The position numbers were made by a program, and so were the translations under genes. DNA of 64,000 nt, taken from the NCBI RefSeq assembly GCF_029931775.1, contig NC_079316.1, forward strand, positions 70,466,064 through 70,530,063, read 5' to 3'. The DNA comes from Euleptes europaea. Its lineage: Eukaryota > Chordata > Lepidosauria > Squamata > Sphaerodactylidae. A model generated the notes under the pieces. It did not search any database. It had not been told where the DNA came from and saw only the letters and a list, made by a program, of their open reading frames with translations. Of this stretch, positions 36,797 to 47,200 are shown piece by piece (positions within the stretch are counted from its first letter, which is position 1; each line of letters opens with the position of its first letter).

Positions 36797-38640
36797 ATGA
36801 GAGCTGCTTCAGTTGAAATGTAGCAGTTGAAAGGCAAGGTAATACAGGAGTTCTGTCTGTAGCAATTGATATATGATGGCTAATCTTTGGGCAGATGACA
36901 AGCACACTTTTCATTGTCTTTCTGGTCAAGGAAAGGCCTCTCTACATCCCTCCCATATGTTTCATTTTGATACAGGAAACAGAAGTGAATTTTAATGAGT
37001 CCACTGTTGTCAGGTATTTCAATATTTTAAAAAATTCAAAGGAATGACATATTCAAAGAAAAACCTGAGGGAAAAGCAGGCTAGCTATGTTAACAAGAAT
37101 ATATGACATTATTTGGAATTATTCTAGTATTTTTAATTCATAAGGGCTTCATGATGTGCTTTCTCTGGTACTTCCACAGAACAGTACTGTGAAAAGGTCA
37201 TTCTTGTTCATGTTTTTCCCATGGAAAACCATGCCGAGACAGAAGCATAGCTGGTGCCAACAAAACTGGTGAACTCTGCTCTCTCAAGAACTTGTTGAAC
37301 TAACTCTACCTTAGGCCGCATAGGGTCCCATTGGAGTAACTGCTAACTCACTTTCTATACTCAGCATTCCTAATATGGAGAAAAATCTCTCCTACCCACA
37401 AATAAACAGTGAAAAATAGGGAGGGTCAATATCCAGTCATTCTGATGCTCTGTAAAAGGAGGTGTTAAAATGCACTAAATGTAAACTTCCATATTCACTG
37501 ATTCTGAATATGTATCACATGGGTTCTGAAAGCAGAGACCTGTAGTCTTCCTTTGATAGTGTGGGTTTCCAGGGAAGCAAATGTCCCCCACGGTGTTACA
37601 GGCCTGCCCCTTGACTGAAACCCAATTTGCAATAGAAGAGAGAGCCTATTTTTGAAATTGCCATCAAGAAACCCCAGTAGTAAAATACATTGACTGCAAA
37701 TGCGCATTCTAGTTTGAAAGGCTAGGTAGGCTGAGGCATCTGGATCTTGAAAGCCCAGGGAATTTCAAAGCTCCCCAGTGATCTGCTGGGGAAATCTGGG
37801 AACAAAATGCCTTCTCCCTGCCCCACCCCCCCATGGGTTAAAAGACAGGCTATAACATGGGAGAAGCAGCTCATGCTGTGACATTTTTAAAAGGCAAATA
37901 AGTAGAGTCTACACACATGCACACACACGCACAAACCTATCAATTTCACCCAAAAATGGCACAGGAAGGCTAACAATTACCTTGCACTTCTCTATTTTGC
38001 TATGGAACGATGGGGCAATAAAGTGAATAGGAGAAAACCAACTGATTGCATTTAGACCTGTCCTTAGCTGACGTTGTAAATTACTCTTGTAAAGGAGCAT
38101 ATTCCTTCAGCGTTTCACATCCCAAAACTCCTTGTCTCCCTTTGGCAGTCACACAGTTAATCCAAGCACTTTTCAAATTACCCACTGAAACCCCTTCCAG
38201 TGCAATTCTAAACAGAGTCAGACCCTACTAAGTCAACTGAAGTCAATGGGTCTGAGCCGTAAACTGTCTGCAACTTGGGACCGTTACCTTCGTCTTAATT
38301 GTTCCTTGGTCTTGTAAAATACGCATCGCCAGCCGGGTTCACAAGTTAGAGTGGGCACATTTACAATCTGTGTTGAGCAATTATCTTGTTATATTCAATA
38401 TATGTACAGCTGATCATTGTTATTTAAACTCCACATTTATCCACATTTCCTGGACGCTTGTTTAATTTGTCAAGTGAATGTGTTGGCTCTGTCTTACAAA
38501 CAAGTGTACACATTTACTTGAAGAATGTACATATGCTGCATATTCTCTGTTATGACCCCACCTTATAGAATGGCTTCCCCAATGAAGTCAGGAAAGTTCT
38601 GGGTATTCCATAAACTACATAAAACTGAATCAAAACTGAA
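36797..38640. other. Intergenic, mostly nothing recognised
   Basis: 1.8 kb with only a palindromic relic (about 38198-38265, 'agtgcaattctaaacagagt'). Confidence 0.6.
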
Positions 38641-38644
38641 TCAA

Positions 38645-38882
38645 AGTTCAATCCTGACAGAAGTTGGTTTCAGGTAGCAGGCTCAAGCTTGACTCAGCCT
38701 TCCATCCTTCCGAGGTTGGTGAAATGAGTACCCAGCTTGCTGGGGGTAAAGAGAAGATGATTGGGGAAGGCACTGGCAAACCACCCCGTCAACATAGTCT
38801 GCCTAGTAAATGTCATGATGTGATGTCACCTCATGGGTCAGTAATGACCCAGCACTTGCACAGGGGACTGCCTTTACCTTTA
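38645..38882 (+). mobile_element. Sauria SINE, 5' truncated
   Basis: Begins near box B ('gttcaatcctgacagaag') and runs to 'cttgcacaggggactgcctt' and tacctttaa. Contains 'acccagcttgctgggggtaa'. Confidence 0.9.
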
Positions 38883-38949
38883 ATAGAGCTATCTTGTAAC
38901 AAAACAGTTCAGGAAGATGCTTTAATGAAGAGAAAACAACTATGGACTG

Positions 38950-39215
38950 TACTACCATGTATAGTAGGTACGATCTGTTGCTGTATGAGTTATCTATTAT
39001 ATAATTTCTGCATTGTTTAACGTAGCATGTTAATACTCATTTCTTTTTCAGCTTTGTTTCAGATTTCTGCTTGGTTTCAGGTTTCTGCAATCCTGATCCT
39101 ATTATATTGCTTATTGGATGTCTCATCCTCTTGATTGCATTAACTTACTTTGCAATCCACCTTGAGTCTTAGTGAGACAGGCCAACTGTGAATAACGTAA
39201 ATAAATTTAAAAAAT
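38950..39215 (+). mobile_element. Probable LINE 3' end
   Basis: 3' end 'caatccaccttgagtcttag', 'tgagacaggccaactgtgaa' followed by an AAATAAATTTAAAAAA tail, similar to the reverse of 59550-59640. Family not certain. Confidence 0.5.
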
Positions 39216-39223
39216 GTGAGCAA

Positions 39224-39533
39224 GCATGGTGTAGTGGTTAAGAGCAGTGGTTTGGAACGGTGGACTCAAATCTGGAGAACCTGGTTCGGTTCCCCACTCC
39301 TCCATATGAGTGGTGGAAGCTAGTCTGGTGAACTGGGTTGGTTTCCCCACTCCTATACATAAGGCCAACTGGGTGACCTTGGGCTAGTCACAGCTCTCTT
39401 AGAGCTCTCTCATCCCCACCTACCTCACAGGGTGTCGGTTGTGGGGAGTGGAAAGGAAGGTGATTGTAAGCTGGTTTGATTCTTCCTTAAGTGGTAGAGA
39501 AAGTCGGCATATAAAAACCAACTCTCCTTCTTC
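39224..39533 (+). mobile_element. tRNA-derived SINE (CTTCTTC-tail family), full length
   Basis: 'atggtgtagtggttaagagc' (A-box), 'ggttcggttccccactcctc' (B-box) and tail 'aaaaaccaactctccttctt'. Confidence 0.92.
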
Positions 39534-40477
39534 TAATGAATGCAAGCTGAAACCAGCATGATCCCAAACAGATCATCTGTTATCTAAATAAGTGGGATCC
39601 AGTAGAAATCACATGGCTTTGACTTGAGATGGATGTACCTAGTCTTGCAGCATGCGTGGTATTGTTTTATAGCCCCCTGAGACCTAGTACATCTCCTGCT
39701 ATTCCAACTGGTAGATTTGAGGAACTAGGCACTAAATATTTGTGCTGGGCTCCTTGGAAGTGTGAGAGACCTGAAACTCAAACAAATAGGCCTCAGAAGA
39801 ACAAACTATTTATTTGTTGCTGATACAAAGAGAAGCATCTTACCGTTATCACTAAATTGTCTAGACTCCAATTTTTAAAAAATACCCCAAAAAAACTCCA
39901 AATTGCTTAACCATTATAAATGTTTCTTTTTGGAAGTCTTGTGGCAAAATTATGGTCTAATTTAAAAGCTATACTGATTTTAATTTTTTTCTTCAAATAA
40001 GCATTTTAAACATGTATGTTGCAACCATGGTCAGATTAGACTATAACTGTCTTCACAAACTACACAGAATACCATGAATGTAATGCCTGGAGACTCTAGC
40101 ATCAGAAGATTTACTTCTTGGTCTCCATGCAAGTTGCAATATACAAAACAGTTACACCATTAACTTGGAGTACTAGGGGTTAATGCGTTCAGGGTTCAGG
40201 ATTTCTGATTAAATTTTCTAACCACTGTCCTTCTTCTTCTTAGTCACCACTCTTTCCCCCTTTTTCCTCTTCGGTTTCTCCTTCCTGATTCATTTCTGTA
40301 ACTACCTATGTTCTCTTACAGTTCCATCCTATGTAGGGTAAGGTGCATAGTCATGGGATCACATATTTAGACCTGCACTGGGACAGCGCTGATATTGGAG
40401 AAGGGAGTGAAACTGTTGCTCGATTTCCCCCCACCTGAGAGATGGTAGATGCCTCATCCCGTTCAAGAGGAACACAT
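39534..40477. other. Intergenic, nothing recognised
   Basis: 0.9 kb without a nameable feature. Confidence 0.6.
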
Positions 40478-40680
40478 CAATACACAGGAAGCTGCCTTAA
40501 ACTGATTATGAGGCTGTTGGCCTATCAAAGTCAATATTGTCTACTTCTGACGGACAGCGGCTATCCAGGGTTTTAGGAAGAGGTCTTTTAACTGGAGTTG
40601 AACCTCGGACCTCCTTAAGGCGAAGCAAATGCTCAACACTCACCCAAAGCTCCACTCCATAGGGAAGGGAACCGTACTGC
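40478..40680 (-). mobile_element. tRNA-derived SINE ('ggctcagtggtagagca' family)
   Basis: Reverse: 'acacaggaagctgccttaaa', 'tcaaagtcaatattgtctac' and, at the head, 'gttgaacctcggacctcctt'. Same family as 61993-62195 in opposite orientation. Confidence 0.75.
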
Positions 40681-40756
40681 AAGAGAGTCAAAATATGCCA
40701 GCTGCCTGCTCTGCTTTTATACAAATAGTCAATATCACTCATGGTGGTGTATTTAC

Positions 40757-41068
40757 AGTGCGATCCTAAGCAGAGTTGTGTGTGTGTGTGTTAAGTGCCG
40801 TCAAGTTGCTTCCGACTCATGGCGACCCTATGAATGAAAGTCCTCCAAAATGTCCTATCTTTGACAGCCTTGCTCAGATCCTGCAAATTGAAGGCTGTGG
40901 CTTCCTTTATTGAGTCAATCCATCTCTTGTTGGGTCTTCCTCTTTTTCTGCTGCCCTCAACTTTTCCTAGCATGACTGTCTTTTCCAGTGACAGAGTTAC
41001 ACTATTCTAAATTCATTGAAGTCAGTGGTCTTAAAAGGGTGTAACCCTGCTTAGAATTGCATAATTGA
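40757..41068. repeat. Palindromic repeat interrupted by an RTE LINE end
   Basis: The left part 'agtgcgatcctaagcagagt' (40757-40777) resumes after the LINE as 'cagagttacactattctaaa', then 'gtaaccctgcttagaattgc' near 41041-41060. Confidence 0.8.
40778..40991 (-). mobile_element. RTE/BovB-like LINE 3' end, inserted with target duplication
   Basis: Minus-strand frame reads MLGKVEGSRKRGRPNKRW, then LSKAVKDRTFWRTFIHRVAM and SRKQLDGT, the extreme C-terminus of a BovB-like polymerase. It is flanked by cagagtt (40771-40777 and 40992-40998). Confidence 0.88.
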
Positions 41069-43021
41069 TGTGGGGAGTTGCATTGTTCGAATCACCAGAA
41101 TGTAAAATTATGAAATGCTGTATAAGTGAGCGCAAGAGTGTAAACATGGGAAACGGTACTTGACCCACATCTGCTTTTCCAAACAGAAATAAAAGGAAAG
41201 TACACAGAAAAGGAAAAGAGGGACCAAAAAGAGCCAGTGGAATGAAGACTTGCTTCTGTTCCTCAACCACATTGGATAATAGGCAAAAAATAATGTGATT
41301 CACCAGTGAGAGATTTTGGGAAGTGACATAAATATTGTCTGTGGGAACAATTTCACAAACCATTATTTATCTGGCACCATATATTAGTCCTCTCCCTGGG
41401 GTAGTTTTCCACCACCATTTTTCATGTTGAGTAGCACCTTACATGGCAATTGGTCCCATTGAAATGAGTTATTGCCAGAGCTTCCGTCTGTGTGCTTTTA
41501 TTGCGATCAAATGTAAAGCAATAAAATATATATTGCAGTACTAGTCACTGGAAGTAAGGCACAGAGTCTGGGTCCACGTTACACCCACTAAGAATTACAG
41601 AAATATAAACTGAATTATGGATCTATTATAACATTGTATAAAGCATGAAAATATAGTTAAATATGACTTCAGGCATTGTAGTGCAATAGATAACTCTAGA
41701 AATGATCATCAGTTAACATATGTTTATCACATTCTACCTCCAAACAGTTCAGGGTAGTGTAGATCGATTTTTCCATTCTTCCATTTTGACTTCACAATGA
41801 CCCAGTCAGGTAGGTTATTCTGAAAGAGGGTCAGCCAAGGTCTCCAAGCAAGCATCATGGTAGGGTGGATATTCGAACCTACCATTTTAAGTCTAACGAT
41901 TATACCTGCTAGCTTATGCAAGCCATCTTTTCATTTCATAGTGTTATCACACTATTGTGACTAGTTCATTCTGGATTCTTGCTATTAAGAACATTTTAAA
42001 ATCACACAAGTCCCAATTTGCTTTGATTCCAGTCCAACGAGTGCTTATTTTGAAAGAAACAAAAATACGCCAGTTGATATACGGGATATTCCACAGCAGA
42101 ATATGTTCTTCTGAATTATCCATAATCATTGTTCTAGCTGACTGGGTTTTAAAAGATTACCGGTAAACAGACAGAGCTCCAGAAAGTATCAATTTTAGGG
42201 CGAAAGGGCTTCTTTAAATATTGTCAAACCACCCATGTGCCCACACAGTCTGCCTGGATCAGGTTTGTGTTTCGGCTCAGGCGGCCATTAAAATTCAGGC
42301 TGAGTGCTGTCTTTAAATTGCTTTGATGCTAGGTGGGTTTCAACCCTGACCTGTCCTGACGACATGTGATGGCTGTTACAAGCTCTGGATCAATATTTAT
42401 AGCGGGTGTCCCGAACTGATAACACTATCCAAGACAATGTTCTCGATCAGTGTGGACAGCTGAGATATTGTACCATTAGTGGTGTTGTTTTAAATAACCT
42501 GATCCATTTCTAGGTCTATATAATGAATTTTTACAGTTTAGATATTATCTTTAAGAAGAAGTGACTTGTAGCACTGAGCCAGATCAATGGTTTCAAGACT
42601 TCTTGGTGTGTGTGAGTTTGTTTTTTTAAAGTGGACTATAATTCCACCAGAGTTTATCATATATTCTTGAATGTGGCATGCCAGTGATTGGGCTAACAAT
42701 AAAAAAGCATCTGCTTTGTATCAAGAACAAGGAGTTTGTCCATAAGATAAAATCTCTCACATAGTCGTAAAACAGTAAGTATCCGTTCACTTCTTTGCAT
42801 GACAAACTAATGAGGTTTTAAGGTATTTATATATCCAACCTGAAACTCAGTGAAGGCTGCAACCTCATGCATGGCTCCTTAGGAAAAACTTTCAGTGAAC
42901 ACCATGGAATTTGCTTCATAAGCATGCATAAGATTAGGCTACGTGTGAAATCTGTGTGATGGACTGAGTGCATATGTGCTTGTGTTGCTTTGCATCCAGG
43001 GGGAGGATTGGATGGCTTTTT
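41069..43021. other. Intergenic; repeat-poor block at about 42240-42560
   Basis: No gene seen. 42240-42560 has balanced, non-repetitive sequence ('ggatcaatatttatagcggg', 'gttttaaataacctgatcca') and may be conserved; this cannot be tested here. Confidence 0.4.
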
Positions 43022-43245
43022 GTTCCAACGTGGTGTAGTGATTAAAGTGTTGGACTAAGATCCATGAGTCCCAGGAATGGAAGCTTGCTGGGCGTCTTTG
43101 AATGTAGCTACTTTTTCTGAGCCTAACCTAACTCATGAGATTGTTGTTGTTGAGGAAATGGTGTTGTTGTTGTTGGGAAATGATGTTGTAAGTGAGTCCC
43201 TGTTGGGGAGGAAAGTGGGGTATAAATATCTAAAGTAAATGTTTT
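43022..43245 (+). mobile_element. tRNA-derived SINE ('ggaagcttgctggg' family)
   Basis: 'cgtggtgtagtgattaaagt' head, 'ggaagcttgctgggcgtctt', a GTTGTT run, and tail 'agtggggtataaatatctaa'. Confidence 0.8.
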
Positions 43246-43589
43246 TAATTCTGTGATCCTGTGATGTAGCTGAGACTAAGCTTGTTATATTACTATTATT
43301 CAATAGAACAAATCTGATAGAAACTCAAGTTGTCCAGTTTTATTAGACTGTAGATCAAGCTGTTAATACTATACTTCCTATGTACCACATGGTATCAACT
43401 AAAACAAATTTGATAGTGTTGGGATTTGTTGTTGCTTCTGTGATCAATGCACCATGTATGATCTACATAAGCAGAGAATGTAGTGTACTCCATCTGTTTC
43501 CATCAAATCACTAAACTGATCTGCATCAGTGTGACATTTGAAAGCCTATGTGAACACAGGTAAGTGAGTTTAATTTAATTTAAATAGTT
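43246..43589. other. Intergenic, nothing recognised
   Basis: About 340 bp without a nameable feature. Confidence 0.6.
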
Positions 43590-43945
43590 CCGCAGGGCTT
43601 GCAAGATGAAACTATTCCACCAGGCCTACCACTGAGGGCAGCTGTAAGTTGTCCGTCGGTGACGGCCTCCCCATCCCTCCCCCCACCTTCTGTTTACTGT
43701 GGGGTTTGGCTGCTTGATCAGGTTTTCAGTGGCCACTACCATAACCATTACTTGACTGAGTGCCATCTTGGTATGCTTATTTTTATATCCATCTATATTA
43801 ATATGTAGATTGATTATGATTGTTGCTGTTTTAAATGGGAAGTTTTATGGTTTTATGTTGTTTTAAAGTGTTGTTACTCGCCCTGAGCCCGACCAGGAAT
43901 GAGGGCAGGTTATACATTTAAATAAATAAATTAAATAAAAGTTGC
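43590..43945 (+). mobile_element. L2/CR1-like LINE 3' end
   Basis: 'ttgcaagatgaaactattcc', 'accaggcctaccactgaggg' (end of ORF2), then non-coding sequence to 'gggcaggttatacatttaaa' and a TAAATAAATTAAATAAA tail. Confidence 0.7.
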
Positions 43946-44610
43946 CAATTAACTTTGGAATTCAGACTTTCATGTCTTTCAGGACCCCCTAAATATGCAG
44001 CTGACAGCTCAAGGCTGCTCCACCTATTGGCGAAGTTAGATTGATGGCTGAAAAACTTGCAAAGCATAACGCCACACAAAACTCACCACCAGTTAGAGTC
44101 AGGAGGAGACTGGGTGTGATGTGATAGCCCGGAACGTTCATAAACATTTTACATGCTGAAGAAAAAGATTCCATGCCATCATGCTGAGGAATAGTCTGGT
44201 TCTGTGAGCGAAGGCTGGCTGTTGTGTTGTTTTTGTAGATAATGGTGCTTAATAGTTGCTTGCTTTTAAATTGCTGAATTTTAGTACATTTTATGTTGTG
44301 AGGTTCACTGAGAGCAAGAGGAATTTGTTAATAAATAAATAATAAAAAGTCACACAGGATCAGGAGGGGCTGAGTGCTGTTGGCAGGAAGTAGAAACTGG
44401 AGAAGCTGGGAGGGTTAGGGTTGAGATGCTGAGTAAGAAAATGGCTCAGGAAGAGTCAGAAATTAAAGTATTTTAAAAGTAAATTTAAGGGAAAGAAAGA
44501 AGACAGTCAAGGTAGGGGAGGCAGAGAGAAGGTGAAACAGACCAAGCTAGTGGGAATCCAGAATTTTGATTGAAAATAGCCAGCCAACTGTTTGGTTATA
44601 GATCTCAGTA
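43946..44610. other. Intergenic; LINE-like tail near 44330
   Basis: Ends of an unknown retroelement: 'ggttcactgagagcaagagg' followed by AATAAATAAATAATAAAA (44300-44348). Otherwise nothing recognised. Confidence 0.5.
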
Positions 44611-44621
44611 TATGCATTCTA

Positions 44622-44828
44622 GCCCTGACCAGTCCAGCCTGATCTTGTCAGATCTCAGAAGCTAAGCAGGGTCAGCCCTGGTTAGTACTTGGATGGGAGA
44701 CCACCAAAGGATAACAGGGTTGTTATGCAGAGGAAGGCAATGCAAACTACCCCTGTTAATCTCTTGCCTTGAAAACCTTACTGGCTTGCCATAAATTGGC
44801 TGTGACTTGACAGTACTACACACACAAA
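44622..44828 (+). mobile_element. 5S-rRNA-derived SINE (first of a tandem pair)
   Basis: 'tgatcttgtcagatctcaga', 'gctaagcagggtcagccctg', 'gttagtacttggatgggaga'. Flanked by tatgcattcta / tatgcactcta (44611-44621 and 44829-44839). Confidence 0.9.
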
Positions 44829-44850
44829 TATGCACTCTAAGGCAGGGAAG

Positions 44851-45014
44851 GTGGCATGGTCTAGCCCAATCTCATCAGATCTAAGAAGCTAAGCAGGGTC
44901 AGTAGTTGGATGGGAGACCACCAAGGAAGGCTCTGCAGGGAAAGGCAATGGGCAAATCAGCTTGAAAATCCCTTGCTAGGGTCGCCATAAGTTGGTTGCA
45001 ACTTGCTGGCACTT
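44851..45014 (+). mobile_element. 5S-rRNA-derived SINE (second of a tandem pair)
   Basis: 'aatctcatcagatctaagaa', 'gctaagcagggtcagtagtt' and tail 'gggtcgccataagttggttg'. Same orientation as its neighbour, 22 bp away. Confidence 0.88.
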
Positions 45015-45301
45015 ATGTATGTACACACTCTGGCTTCGAATCCAGATTTCTACCATTTTACATGTTTAAGAGTATGTAAGATACATATGGGGTTCCTGTT
45101 CATCAGAAACTTCATACATACATTTGGCAGTTGCACGTATATCGGAGAGTTGGCAAAGGGGAAGCACAGAGGGCCAAACAAATCAAAATACAAAGAAAAG
45201 CAAGAGAAGGTTGCTGAGGCAGGCAAACCTGAATATTACACAAACAATGTCCTTCCAGGAAAATTACAGATGTTTTCTACTACAACTTTATATACTTAGG
45301 T

Positions 45302-45402
45302 AGGGTTGCCAGCCAGGTCCCTCTTCGCCATCGGCGGGAGGTTTTTGGGGTGGAGCCTGAGGAGGGCGGGGCTTGGGGAGGGGAGGGACTTCAATGCCAT
45401 AT
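45302..45402 (+). mobile_element. AGGGTTGCCA miniature element, left half
   Basis: 'agggttgccagccaggtccc' to 'ggacttcaatgccata', then unrelated sequence. It is the complementary half to the type kept at 22942. Confidence 0.8.
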
Positions 45403-45540
45403 TTTGCTATATGTTTAGAAATATTAAGATGCTAAGTTGATCCGTGTGAGTTGCGTTAAAACCTTGCATTTGAATAGCATTAGGCTTTTATCTAATTTTG
45501 TAATTTGCATTAATTTTGCAGTTTTATTAAGTCAGGCTGT

Positions 45541-45715
45541 GAGTCAGGAAAAGAGGGAGACCCCCACAAGAGATGGATGGACTCCATAAAGGAAGCCACA
45601 GCCTTCAGTTTGCAAGATCTGAGCAAGGCTGTCCAAGAGAGGACACTTTGGAGGACTTTCATTCATAGGGTCGCCGTGAGTCGGAAGCGACTTGACGGCA
45701 CTTCACACACACAGG
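45541..45715 (+). mobile_element. RTE/BovB-like LINE 3' end
   Basis: 'gagatggatggactccataa', 'gcaagatctgagcaaggctg', 'gagtcggaagcgacttgacg' and a CACACACA tail. It stops about 100 bp before the LHPP core promoter. Confidence 0.88.
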
Positions 45716-45923
45716 CATTAAGTCGGTCCACTTGACGCACCGCTTTTGGCTGGACAAGCAGACCGCATCGATGAACTCAACTTACTGGCTCTGCGCCCGA
45801 GTCGTCAGACAACTACATTTCCCAGATGCCTCTGCGGGAAGGCAGGGCTGGAGACCCGGCAGTGGGTTCTTTGGAACCCCAGCGGGGGGCTTGCTGAGAT
45901 CTGCAGGCAGGGCGAGCTCGGGC
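45716..45923 (+). promoter_or_regulatory. LHPP: LHPP promoter and 5' UTR with ZNF143-like site
   Basis: CpG-containing, TATA-less stretch. 45812-45830 reads 'actacatttcccagatgcc', close to the ZNF143/STAF consensus ACTACAATTCCCAGAATGC, about 110 nt before the start codon, where such sites usually lie near transcription starts. The reading frame is open upstream, but homology stops at the chosen ATG. Confidence 0.6.
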
Positions 45924-46051
45924 ATGGCTGAGTGGGCTCAGCGCTTAGCCGGCATCACGGCATTGGTGTTAGACATTAGCGGGGTGCTTTATGACAGTGG
46001 AGGCGAAGGAGGCGGCGTCCCCATTCCCGGATCCATAGAAGCTGTACAAAA
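45924..46051 (+). CDS. LHPP: LHPP exon 1, phospholysine phosphohistidine inorganic pyrophosphate phosphatase (N-terminus)
   Basis: LHPP is a cytosolic HAD-family hydrolase that removes phosphate from phosphohistidine, phospholysine and pyrophosphate. The exon encodes MAEWAQRLAGITALVLDISG, followed by VLYDSGGEGGGVPIPGSIEA and VQK. This aligns with human MAPWGKRLAG..LLDISGVLYDSG. The LDISGVLYD stretch is HAD motif I; the first Asp is the nucleophile, with Ser at +2 as in human LHPP. 42 codons plus two bases, then donor CAAAA|GTAAGT. In-frame ATGs lie upstream at 45732 and 45771, but only the ATG at 45924 matches the family. Later exons were not found before 64000, so intron 1 exceeds 17.9 kb. 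Confidence 0.93.
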
Positions 46052-46112
46052 GTAAGTGGGACCATTGAGCGGCAGCTTTCCCAGTTCCTCGCCTCGCCCT
46101 GAGCCCCCTTCC

Positions 46113-46284
46113 TCCCTGGAAGGGTTTGCCTTGGAGTTGCCACTCTTTAGATGCACTTTCCCCCCATCCATCTTCTCCAAACTCAACAACAAGCCGCCAT
46201 GCAGAGTTTTGAGACTTCAGATGGGGAAAATGTGCATCGAGAGAGTGACAACTCCAATGCAAAACCTCCCGTGAATAAATGGCC
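46113..46284. mobile_element. Fold-back miniature element (copy 2), 60 bp after LHPP exon 1
   Basis: 'gtttgccttggagttgccac', 'ctccaaactcaacaacaagc', 'catgcagagttttgagactt' and 'aaaacctcccgtgaataaat' match copy 1 at 32734-32914. The outer left end is worn. Confidence 0.8.
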
Positions 46285-46496
46285 CATGGGCTGATCGCGC
46301 CCTGTTTACAGTGCCAGGCAAGTCCCTATTGGAGCTTTGACGGGAGGGGAGGGGGAGAGAGAGGCAGCTGGTTTTCCAAGCCCCTTGGCAGCAAGGGATT
46401 CAGTTTGGTTGAATCTCTTGTTGGGATCCCTTGCCAGAATCATGGCCCTGGCTTTCGCGAAAAAGGATCTGGAACAAGTGGAGCCTTAGCAGAAAA

Positions 46497-46684
46497 AAGC
46501 AGGAGTCCAGTAGCCACCTTAAAGACTAACAAAAATATTTTCTGGCAGGGTATGAGCTTTCGTGAGCCACAGCTCACTTCTTCAGATACCCTGCCAGAAA
46601 ATATTTTTGTTAGTCTTTAAGGTGCTACTGGACTCCTGCTCTTTTCTACTACTGCAGACAGACTAACACGGCGACCCGCTATGA
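46497..46684. repeat. Head-to-head copies of the 'agactaac' repeat forming a hairpin
   Basis: The left arm 46498-46552 ('gcaggagtccagtagccacc', 'actaacaaaaatattttctg') is mirrored by the right arm 46577-46642 ('ccctgccagaaaatattttt', 'aaggtgctactggactcctg'). The loop is the 'gagccacagctcacttcttc' part. The right side continues to 'agactaacacggcgaccc'. Confidence 0.88.
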
Positions 46685-46969
46685 ATTATCTTCAAGTGGA
46701 GCGTTGATATCCTTTCGTGGGGTGCTGCAACAATGTTGCTAGCCGAGGCTGGTTTCTAAAAAAGAGAAAGTGCTAGGATTTCCAAAGACGGTCCTTCTGA
46801 TCTTGCCCCAGCTTTGTATTTATTTGTTTTTATCCAACTGTTCCGAGCAAGCTTACACAGCAGACAATAAAAACAGTCCCTATTAAAGCTATAAAACAAG
46901 AATGAGTAGTAAAACACAACCCAATGTTCGAGGAACAGGAATTCGTGTATGTGATACATTTATATATGT

Positions 46970-47200
46970 ATGTTTTTAAGTCCTACTCTTCCCCCAATGC
47001 AGACGCAAAGCAGCTTAGAACACTGTTCTCTCCTCCTCCAGTTTCTCACAACAACAACCATGTGAGGTAGGCTAGGCTGAGAGATTGTGATGACTGGCCC
47101 AAGGTCACCCGGCAGGCTTCCATGGTAGAAGTGGGAATTCGAACCCAGGGGTCTTCAGGATCCTCGTATGACACTCTAGCCACAACACAACGCCACACCA
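46970..47200 (-). mobile_element. tRNA-derived SINE ('ggaagcttgctggg' family)
   Basis: Reverse: 'accatgtgaggtaggctagg', 'aaggtcacccggcaggcttc', 'gaattcgaacccaggggtct' (B-box) and 'cacaacacaacgccacacca'. Confidence 0.85.

Noticed and set aside
44640-44720. 5S rRNA gene.
   Set aside because: Only the middle of 5S is present, followed by a SINE body and CA tail; all such matches here are SINE heads.
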